Assembly (NCBI GenBank): GCA_938003545.1
Contig: CALKXY010000010.1
Coordinates: 1 to 59,656 of the forward strand
DNA: 59,656 nucleotides
Direction: 5' to 3'
DNA from: an uncultured Caulobacterales bacterium
Lineage (GTDB): Bacteria > Pseudomonadota > Alphaproteobacteria > Caulobacterales > Maricaulaceae
Shown: positions 53,737 through 59,656 of the stretch, piece after piece
How the letters are laid out: each line of letters starts with the position of its first letter
How positions within the stretch are numbered: the stretch's first letter is position 1
Made by a program: the position numbers and the translations under genes
Notes under the pieces: generated by a model
The model's database searches: none
Told to the model about the DNA's origin: nothing
The model's input: the letters and a program-made list of their open reading frames with translations, nothing else

Positions 53737-54695
53737 TTAGGTGTCCGAACGGGGCTTCTTCGAATAGCTTTTGGGACATTTGCGACGGGCGCAACGAATT
53801 CGAGGTCGTCGACTTTCACGACGGCTTTGAACCCGCTGATCTTATAGGTGAAGCGGACAGGTACATGTACGCCGACCTCTGGGTAATATTTGAAATAGAC
53901 ATTGATCGGTGTTGCGGCCTCTTCCTCGCTAGGCAGGTCTTCTGCATCATAACCTGCGATAGGCTCATAATAGGCGCGGCAGTGAATTGTTTCCGATTTT
54001 TTGCCATCAAATTTCACGCGTTTTGTACCAATACGTTCCAGACGCAGATTATAATGTTGCTTGCTGTCGAAAAACGGTACGCGGCCTGTGCAAAGCTCTC
54101 CGTCAAGTTTTGTGCCCATCATCATGAGATGCATAATGCCAGAAATCGTGTCATTTGCGGTATAACGCTCGCGCGGCGTCGCAGGTGGGACCCCTTGACT
54201 GCCGAGCGGTGGAACAATTGCAACATCAATGGCCGCAGCTTGGCGGTCGTAATTCATTTCGACACGGCGATTCTTTTTATCCGTGTTTTGTTGAACGTGC
54301 CAATCTGGGCGCAGGCCAGATTTGTCATATTTGCCCTTTGTAGCGGACCAAATTTCCATTTTCTTGAGTAATGCCGCCAGGCCAGAGGACTTCGCATCTG
54401 TGTAGGCCGCATATTCGTCGTCCGTGAACCATGTGATCAAATCGGCACGGATGACACGAAACCCGAAGACGTAGCCTTTCATCTTCATGCGAATCTGCGT
54501 CCCATTTTCACCTGTCGCGGGGAGGGAGTAGGTCGTGTCGCCAAGGTTTTGCGCATTTAATACAGCCGTATTTGCACCCTTGGAGAGGAGGTTGGCAGCA
54601 GCATCGTCTTGCGAGTTTTGCGCCGTTGCCAGCGCGCCAAACCCTAAAAAGCCAAGGGTTGCTGCGAATCCAAGTGTTTTAAATATCGTTTTCAT
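53733..54695 (-). CDS. DUF3108 periplasmic protein
   Basis: The predicted protein has 320 aa. A signal peptide (cleavage near ALATAQ) is followed by the DUF3108 pattern: GYVFGFRVIRADLITWFTDDEYAAYTDAKSSGLAALLKKM and a later HYNLRLERIGTKRVKF. Members are secreted beta-rich proteins of unknown role. It converges on the GlxA-type gene with a 4-nt 3' overlap. Confidence 0.85.
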   Translation of the reverse strand: MKTIFKTLGFAATLGFLGFGALATAQNSQDDAAANLLSKGANTAVLNAQNLGDTTYSLPATGENGTQIRMKMKGYVFGFRVIRADLITWFTDDEYAAYTDAKSSGLAALLKKMEIWSATKGKYDKSGLRPDWHVQQNTDKKNRRVEMNYDRQAAAIDVAIVPPLGSQGVPPATPRERYTANDTISGIMHLMMMGTKLDGELCTGRVPFFDSKQHYNLRLERIGTKRVKFDGKKSETIHCRAYYEPIAGYDAEDLPSEEEAATPINVYFKYYPEVGVHVPVRFTYKISGFKAVVKVDDLEFVAPVANVPKAIRRSPVRTPN

Positions 54696-54786
54696 AAAAG
54701 ACTTATGGCAAATAGAATGTGGCGCTGGGATGAATGTTTAGGCTTTATAGCATTACAATTGGGTGAGGTTGACCCGTAAAAATCTA

Positions 54787-54815
54787 TTGACGGGCGCGTA
54801 AGCAGCCCTTAGGTC
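54787..54815 (+). promoter_or_regulatory. Candidate rpmB promoter
   Basis: TTGACG, 17-nt spacer, TAGGTC, about 60 nt before the rpmB start. The -35 is strong and the -10 partial. Confidence 0.4.
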
Positions 54816-54874
54816 GCGCCTTCAAGTTATCACCCGCCTCGTGTGGGTCCTTTTTATGTCTGATAGGTGTTCCA

Positions 54875-55168
54875 ATGGCACGTCGCTGCGACCTTCTCGA
54901 TACCGGCCCAATGTCCGGCAATAATGTTTCTCACGCCAAGAACCGCACAAAGCGTCGGTTTGAAGTGAACCTTTGTAATGTCACGCTCGCATCTGATGCG
55001 CTGGGCCAAAAGTTCCGTATGCGTATTTCTGCAAAAACACTTCGCACTGTCGATTTCAAAGGTGGCTTGGACTTCTTCCTACTGGGAACAAAGAACCATA
55101 AGCTGACTGACAAAGCCAAGAAGATCAAAAAACAGCTCGTTAAGCTGGAAGAATCAAAAGCCGCTTAA
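54875..55168 (+). CDS. rpmB: 50S ribosomal protein L28
   Basis: The predicted protein has 97 aa with the L28 features MARRCDLLDTGPMSGNNVSHAKNRTKRRFEVNL and LRTVDFKGGLDFFL. A lysine-rich tail follows, as in alphaproteobacterial L28. It is monocistronic, with its own terminator. Confidence 0.98.
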   Translation: MARRCDLLDTGPMSGNNVSHAKNRTKRRFEVNLCNVTLASDALGQKFRMRISAKTLRTVDFKGGLDFFLLGTKNHKLTDKAKKIKKQLVKLEESKAA

Positions 55169-55193
55169 TCGCGCAACGGTTCAAAAAGACAAT

Positions 55194-55220
55194 AAACCCG
55201 TCCTTTGAGGCGGGTTTTTT
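55194..55220 (+). terminator. rpmB intrinsic terminator
   Basis: AAACCCG-TCC-TTTGA-GG-CGGGTTTTTT, 26 nt after the rpmB stop. Confidence 0.85.
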
Positions 55221-55280
55221 ATTGGGCTGAAATATGTTTTCTTCTGTCTAGACGACTAGAGGCAGAAGAGGCTTTCGTGC

Positions 55281-55883
55281 CTATTTACCAATCACGCGTA
55301 AGAATCGGTCTTGCAGGGCCGGGTTCGTTTTGAACTCACCTGTGAACTGGGTTGTGATTGTTGACACATCTGGGTGATGAACGCCGCGTGTGCTCATACA
55401 TTGATGCACAGCGTCGACCATTACGGCGCAGCCGCGCGGCTTGAGTGCATCCTCAATAGCGTCGGCGATTTGGGCCGTCATGGTTTCTTGCGTTTGCAGA
55501 CGCTTTGCAAAAATCTCGACAACTTTCACAAGTTTAGAAATACCAACGACCTTTTCAGTCGGCAGATAGGCGACCCAAGCTTTGCCGAGGAACGGGGCCA
55601 TATGGTGTTCGCAATGCGATTCTACGTCTATTTCGCGCAGGATGACCATGTCGTCATAGCCCGAGACATCTTCGAACACGCGCGAGAGCACATCCGCCGG
55701 ATCTTGATCATAGCCGCGGAACCATTCTTTATAGGCCTTCACAACACGTTTTGGCGTATCGCGTAGGCCTTCGCGGTCGGGGTTGTCACCTGCCCACGCT
55801 ATTAATGTGCGTACGGCCTCCATAGCTTCGTCTTGCGACGGGCGGGCGGCGGCGGGGACAGTAGATAAGGTCGGCTTGGTCAT
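55281..55883 (-). CDS. folE: GTP cyclohydrolase I
   Basis: The predicted protein has 200 aa from MTKPTLS; a longer frame adds 19 unrelated residues. Zinc and catalytic residues are in [23 protein letters not shown] and the late [21 protein letters not shown]. It converts GTP to dihydroneopterin triphosphate for folate or other pterins. Confidence 0.97.
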   Translation of the reverse strand: MTKPTLSTVPAAARPSQDEAMEAVRTLIAWAGDNPDREGLRDTPKRVVKAYKEWFRGYDQDPADVLSRVFEDVSGYDDMVILREIDVESHCEHHMAPFLGKAWVAYLPTEKVVGISKLVKVVEIFAKRLQTQETMTAQIADAIEDALKPRGCAVMVDAVHQCMSTRGVHHPDVSTITTQFTGEFKTNPALQDRFLRVIGK

Positions 55884-56045
55884 AGGCGGGCCTATACGGA
55901 ACCTGACCTTGAAAGGCCAGCGTAAGAAACGGCACATCAATGAAACAGGAACATTCAGAAAAACGATAAAGGTGGAATGATTTTAAGTGTGATTTACCTG
56001 AATTTCACCCTTGGCGTGTAAGGGTGTCAAAAAGGGGTGAGTAAA

Positions 56046-56468
56046 ATGGAATATATCATTTGGTGTGTTGGCGGCGGGCTGTTGGGTGCTGCGCTTGGTG
56101 TTCTTGGTTTTTACTACTCGAAATTAGCCTACTCAGCCTTCGTTACGAGTTTGGGGGCCATCGGCTTTGTGGCGAATATGTTTTTATCTGTACCTCAAAC
56201 CTCAATTGGGGACGACACGGGCAGCCTTATGATCATGGGCGTGTTTCGTAAATTCACACAAGCCATTGAGGTTATGGGCTTGTTGCCTGTGCCCGTGCAG
56301 ACTGGAATTTTGGTTTTGATTGTTTCGTTTTTTGCGGCGCGCGTTGCGACGTGGTGGTATCAGCGCGCAAAACCCAAAGCCGCCGATGAAACCCTCGCGG
56401 ACCGCCGGAAACGTGTTCTGGCTAGCTATGGTATGACAAGCATGGATGACGTGCGTAGTCTGCGGTAG
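56046..56468 (+). CDS. Membrane protein, 140 aa
   Basis: I take the ATG after AAGGGGTGAGTAAA; a GTG nine bases earlier is also in frame. There are three hydrophobic spans (about 2-22, 29-47, 81-98) and a charged C-terminal tail ending SYGMTSMDDVRSLR. It lies alone between folE and the convergent hairpins. No family recognised. Confidence 0.65.
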   Translation: MEYIIWCVGGGLLGAALGVLGFYYSKLAYSAFVTSLGAIGFVANMFLSVPQTSIGDDTGSLMIMGVFRKFTQAIEVMGLLPVPVQTGILVLIVSFFAARVATWWYQRAKPKAADETLADRRKRVLASYGMTSMDDVRSLR

Positions 56469-56498
56469 TCAGCTTCGACCGCGCAGGGTCGAAGCTGA
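56469..56498. terminator. 11-bp hairpin after the 140-aa gene
   Basis: TCAGCTTCGAC and GTCGAAGCTGA with an 8-nt loop directly follow the stop codon. A second stem GTGTCCG/CGGACAC is at 56532-56554. Together they probably separate the two convergent genes, although neither has a U run. Confidence 0.5.
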
Positions 56499-56559
56499 AA
56501 GACTGGATCAATAGTCTCCTACCGTCCCCCTGTGTCCGACATTGCGCCGGACACGGCTC

Positions 56560-57042
56560 TTACTCCTGATAATCACCTGTGATCATGCACGTTCCATCCG
56601 CTTGGGCCGTTGTGCCAGCCGGGCAGGCGATTTCGACGGCGACAGGTGCGGGTGCAGATAAGTCTGGTGAGGCCTGAAAAGGCGTTGATTGAGCCGGCAT
56701 GTCCTGAACAGGTGCGGGTTGCATTTTATTTTGCTCTAAGATGGCTTTTTTCATTTGCTCCTGTGTCATCTTAGGCTTTGTCGTGACATCTTTTGGGTAG
56801 AGCTTTGCGGATGAATGGCCTTCTGTGATCTTGTCGCCGTCGGTGGGCGTAATGATACTTTGTGGGGCCTTGATAATAAGGGACTCGCCCGCCGTTACGG
56901 CCGTTCCGTCTTCAGAGGTTATAACCTCTCCGGCGATGGCTTTCATGTCGTCTGCCGTGTCAGGCGCGTCCTGTGCAAAGACAGGGGCCGCGAGCAAAAT
57001 CCAAGGGGCTATAGCGGCAGTTAGGTAATGTGTCGTTCTCAT
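56560..57042 (-). CDS. Secreted protein, 160 aa, with C-terminal Cys loop
   Basis: A signal peptide ends near VFAQ (about 24). The middle is Pro/Ala/Gln-rich, with no membrane span. The C terminus has CPAGTTAQADGTC, the same Cys-11-Cys loop as the 540-aa protein at 35855. It is probably periplasmic or exported. Function is unknown. Confidence 0.7.
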   Translation of the reverse strand: MRTTHYLTAAIAPWILLAAPVFAQDAPDTADDMKAIAGEVITSEDGTAVTAGESLIIKAPQSIITPTDGDKITEGHSSAKLYPKDVTTKPKMTQEQMKKAILEQNKMQPAPVQDMPAQSTPFQASPDLSAPAPVAVEIACPAGTTAQADGTCMITGDYQE

Positions 57043-57180
57043 TTGGGTCTCTCCGAAACCCCCCAGTCCTCACAAATTGACGGTGTAAATGAGTCGAGAT
57101 TATGTCAGCCCTATAAAATTATTCAGTTCGCCGTGTCAGTCGCAGCCTTGCGGCGTTTCAGACCCTTTCAATATACCCGA

Positions 57181-57777
57181 TCAGTTTTCGCATTTTGGGT
57201 CTTCGCTCAGCAGGCCAAATCGCAACATGTCGTCCACGCTCAACCAATATATGTCGTCAGGTCCAGCGGCCTCGCGTGTGAACTCATAAAAATCAGGATC
57301 GACGCCCATACGTTTGAGGAAATATCGCTGCGTTCCACGTTGCCCGTCATAAAGCGTTTGATCACCGCGCTCGCCGAGTTTTGAGCTCCAACTATGCACG
57401 CCAATCATCGCGCCGCAGTCAATCGTGCGCGGCGATCCCGCGATAAACCAATCTACGGCGCCGCTGGCTATTCGTCCGTCCGCGGGCACATGTGTCGCCA
57501 GTTCTGCCGCGCGCAGGCCCAGCACAACGCGGCGGTTGGTGTTCATATCTTGCGTGCCGGGCATGGCCTGTAGGATCAGTGTTTTGACCTGCGGATTTTC
57601 GCGCATCATGTCTTTGATGAGATTATGCGAGCGACCATCCGTTGTACCGCGCACAATGGCCGTGTCGCCGCGGACCTCGAATGAGAGATCATGTGCGTGA
57701 GGTTTATTCATATCCCGAAACGTCAATCCGCCAATAATCAGCATGACGGCGATAACGATGACATGGGCGAATTTCAT
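57181..57777 (-). CDS. ClpP-like-fold periplasmic protein (COG3904-like)
   Basis: The predicted protein has 198 aa with an N-terminal signal anchor (4-20). The core pattern resembles the ClpP/crotonase-fold COG3904 proteins: VKTLILQAMPG, NTNRRVVLGLRAAELATHVPADGRIASGAVDWFIAGSPRTIDCGAMIGVHSW. A nucleophile Ser/His arrangement is not clear. It is divergent from cysS. Confidence 0.65.
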   Translation of the reverse strand: MKFAHVIVIAVMLIIGGLTFRDMNKPHAHDLSFEVRGDTAIVRGTTDGRSHNLIKDMMRENPQVKTLILQAMPGTQDMNTNRRVVLGLRAAELATHVPADGRIASGAVDWFIAGSPRTIDCGAMIGVHSWSSKLGERGDQTLYDGQRGTQRYFLKRMGVDPDFYEFTREAAGPDDIYWLSVDDMLRFGLLSEDPKCEN

Positions 57778-57837
57778 ACCCTTAATCTGCGCGCAATCGG
57801 GCTTTTAAACAAGAGGACGAACGGCTAGGACGCGCAT

Positions 57838-59337
57838 ATGACAGATCAAACGCATCCTCTCACGCTCTATAACTCGCTGACGCGTCAAAAAGAACAATTC
57901 ATCCCGCAAGACCCGTCTCGCGTGACGATGTATAATTGCGGACCAACGGTCTATTCCTACGCCCATATTGGCAATGCGCGCGCGGCCGTGGTCGCTGATG
58001 TCTTGTTCCGCGTACTGCGGCATATCTACGGCGAAGAGGCCGTGGTCTATGCGCGGAATATCACGGATGTGGATGACCGCATCATTCAATCATCCAAGGA
58101 AACGGGTCTGCCGATTTCTGAGATCACAGAGAAATACGCGCGGATTTACAACGAAGACCTCGCGGCGCTAAATTGCCTCGCGCCGACCCATCAGCCGCAT
58201 GCGACGAAACATATCGGTGATATGATTGAGATGATTTCGGACTTGATCGAAAAAGGGAATGCTTACGAGAGCGACGGCCATGTGTTCTTCGATGTTTCGA
58301 CTTATGAGGCTTACGGAAAATTATCAGGCAATACGCTGGACGCGTTACGCGGCGGGGACCGCGTCGGTGAAGGCGAAGTCGCGCGGAAGAAAAACGCAGC
58401 GGATTTTGTACTCTGGAAACCTGAATTACATGGTGTTGGTTGGGACGCACCCTTCGGACGCGGTAGACCCGGTTGGCATATAGAATGCTCCGCCATGGCC
58501 AAGGCAACCCTGACGCAAGATTTAGACACGGATGTCATCGACATCCATTGCGGCGGCGTAGACCTAAAATTCCCGCATCATGAAAACGAAATCGCTCAAA
58601 GCTGTTGTGGGAATGACGAAGAGAAATTCGCGAACTATTGGGTCCATAATGAGTTCCTCAATATGGGCAGTGAAAAGATGTCCAAGAGTTTGGGGAATGT
58701 CACGCTGGTGCATGACCTGCTGAAGGAATGGGACGGCGAGGTTATCCGCTTGGCGTTGTTGAAAGCGCATTATCGGAGTGAATTGAGCTGGTCCGAGGAT
58801 TTGTTGCGGGAGAGTAAGAAAAATTTAGATAGTTGGTATCGTACACTAACCTCACACCCCAGCATCGGTTCGAAGATTTGGTCAGAACAACCAGCACCTA
58901 TAGAATTGAAAGAAGACATGAGGGCAAAGGCTTTGTTTGAGGATTTAAACTTGAAAGAGTATCTCAAAGCTGTTGCTTGGTTTGATGAGGACGCACGTCG
59001 AAGCAATGCAGGGCTATATAGCTCTGCAGGCCAGTATTTAGGCCCTAACGAGGAAGAACTACTATTCGTTAATGGTCAAAGTGGAATAAATCAAAAGTAC
59101 GAGAAGTTCCTTGGCGCACTTCAGTTGTTAGGGTTCTTAAAAAAATCGCCCGAAGCGTGGTCCAAAGGTAATACCTCTTCCGACGATCAATCTAAATTCG
59201 ACGCTATCGCCAAACGCCGCCAAGAGGCGCGCGCCGCAAAAGATTGGGCTGCAGCCGACGCCGCTCGCGACGAAGCAACGGCATTGGGAATTGTCTTGGA
59301 AGATGGCCCTAATGGGACGAGTTGGCGGAAAACGTAG
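57838..59337 (+). CDS. cysS: Cysteinyl-tRNA synthetase
   Basis: The predicted protein has 499 aa. The zinc-binding Cys and HIGH motif are in MYNCGPTVYSYAHIGNARA (31-49). Further zinc ligands are in WHIECSAMA and HCGGVDLKFPHHENEIAQS, and KMSKS is in GSEKMSKSLGNV. The segment between about 340 and 450 is unusual in sequence and its DNA is AT-richer than the first part of the gene. The usual C-terminal FDAIAKRRQEARAAKDWAAADAARD follows, so the frame is intact. Confidence 0.97.
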   Translation: MTDQTHPLTLYNSLTRQKEQFIPQDPSRVTMYNCGPTVYSYAHIGNARAAVVADVLFRVLRHIYGEEAVVYARNITDVDDRIIQSSKETGLPISEITEKYARIYNEDLAALNCLAPTHQPHATKHIGDMIEMISDLIEKGNAYESDGHVFFDVSTYEAYGKLSGNTLDALRGGDRVGEGEVARKKNAADFVLWKPELHGVGWDAPFGRGRPGWHIECSAMAKATLTQDLDTDVIDIHCGGVDLKFPHHENEIAQSCCGNDEEKFANYWVHNEFLNMGSEKMSKSLGNVTLVHDLLKEWDGEVIRLALLKAHYRSELSWSEDLLRESKKNLDSWYRTLTSHPSIGSKIWSEQPAPIELKEDMRAKALFEDLNLKEYLKAVAWFDEDARRSNAGLYSSAGQYLGPNEEELLFVNGQSGINQKYEKFLGALQLLGFLKKSPEAWSKGNTSSDDQSKFDAIAKRRQEARAAKDWAAADAARDEATALGIVLEDGPNGTSWRKT

Positions 59338-59353
59338 CTTCGCGACCCATCAT

Positions 59354-59398
59354 CCTCAGGCTTGACCCGAGGGTCTCTCTCTCTCTCTCTCTCTCTCT
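59354..59398. repeat. REP-like palindrome followed by a (TC)12 tract
   Basis: CCTCAGG-CTTGA-CCCGAGG (59354-59372) is a short imperfect palindrome of a type common between alphaproteobacterial genes. It runs into about 12.5 TC units at 59374-59398. Replication slippage would make the tract length variable. Confidence 0.7.
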
Positions 59399-59468
59399 GG
59401 TTAAACCTAGTTCCTCGAGTTGCGTCCGAGAGGACGGATAGAGTCGAGGGATGTGTAACTGAATTAAA

Positions 59469-59656
59469 AAACTTAATCCGCGTGTTGCGAAAAACAAAGA
59501 CGTGTAGTTTCAATCGCTTATAAAAATATCAAGAGATGCGTCCTTGGGTCTATATTTGTAGGCTAGTTTAAACTTGTCTTCTCACAACGGGCGACCAAGC
59601 GTACGTTGGCTTGTTCGGTGAGGAGCGGCGCTTGTCATTGGATGATGCTGGGTAAC
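59469..59656. repeat. Right copy of 188-bp terminal inverted repeat
   Basis: Reverse complement of 59-246, gap-free, with about 7 mismatches. In this copy the small frame seen in the left repeat is broken by a TAG (KDV, stop, FQSL). It runs to the last base of the window, so its true outer end is not visible. Confidence 0.9.

Noticed and set aside
59187-59513. 108-aa minus-strand frame over the cysS 3' end
   Set aside because: Its middle is the TC tract read as Arg-Glu repeats and a REP-derived RVKPEDDG phrase, typical of false frames.

Overview
The window reads as chromosomal DNA of a moderate-GC alphaproteobacterium. The gene content fits a marine member of the Maricaulales/Hyphomonadaceae type (CarD, FdxA, RTX protein, photolyase, many outer-membrane lipoproteins). 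That placement is inferred from protein flavour only, since no rRNA gene is present. Coding density is high, neighbouring genes often overlap by 1-14 nt, and start codons commonly follow AAGGA/GGAG ribosome-binding sites. No IS transposase, prophage or CRISPR array was found.

Layout: 0.4-7.2 kb holds housekeeping genes (M49-like peptidase lipoprotein, HIT protein, FemAB-like acyltransferase, RidA, two tandem zinc-ribbon membrane proteins, nitroreductase, metallo-beta-lactamase-fold hydrolase, a 54-aa membrane protein). From 20.0 down to 7.2 kb, on the minus strand, lies one long branched-chain amino acid locus in the order leader peptide-terminator-ilvD-ilvC-ilvB-small membrane ORFs-ilvM-leuA-membrane ORF-leuC-leuD-leuB-ilvA. 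The leader is a 49-aa ORF whose C-terminal part is almost all Leu/Val/Ile, and it ends just before a strong terminator, so transcription attenuation is likely. At 22.7-20.1 kb a methionine unit is transcribed the same way: a well-formed SAM-I (S-box) riboswitch, metX, a 90-aa membrane protein and a metB-type enzyme. At 24.2 kb, facing the other way, is a homoserine dehydrogenase fused to a degenerate aspartokinase-like domain and lacking the usual ACT domain. Homoserine made by this enzyme would feed metX and threonine synthesis, and threonine would feed ilvA, so the block covers homoserine to Met and to Ile/Leu/Val.

From 25.9 to 59.3 kb the window is a mosaic of short operons: photolyase, MsrA, glycosyltransferase 39, amidohydrolase, glyoxalase II, acyl-CoA synthetase, DUF924, DJ-1, HSL-type esterase, SelO, YceI plus cytochrome b561, tRNA-Arg(CCT), SNase, S41 protease, CarD, ferredoxin, S4 protein, SUV3-like helicase, GlxA-type regulator, DUF3108 protein, L28, FolE and CysS.

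Non-coding structure includes a roughly 1-kb gene-free stretch (33.7-34.6 kb) with paired REP-like palindromes and several stacked hairpins, a possible small RNA with a perfect 15-bp terminator at 37.6-37.7 kb, and a 188-bp inverted repeat (about 96 percent identical) at the two ends of the window. The observations most worth following are the ilv leader/attenuator, the truncated upstream copy of the ilvM start that differs only at synonymous positions, the recurring translationally coupled membrane ORFs inside amino-acid operons, the degenerate kinase-homoserine dehydrogenase fusion, and the structured intergenic region.
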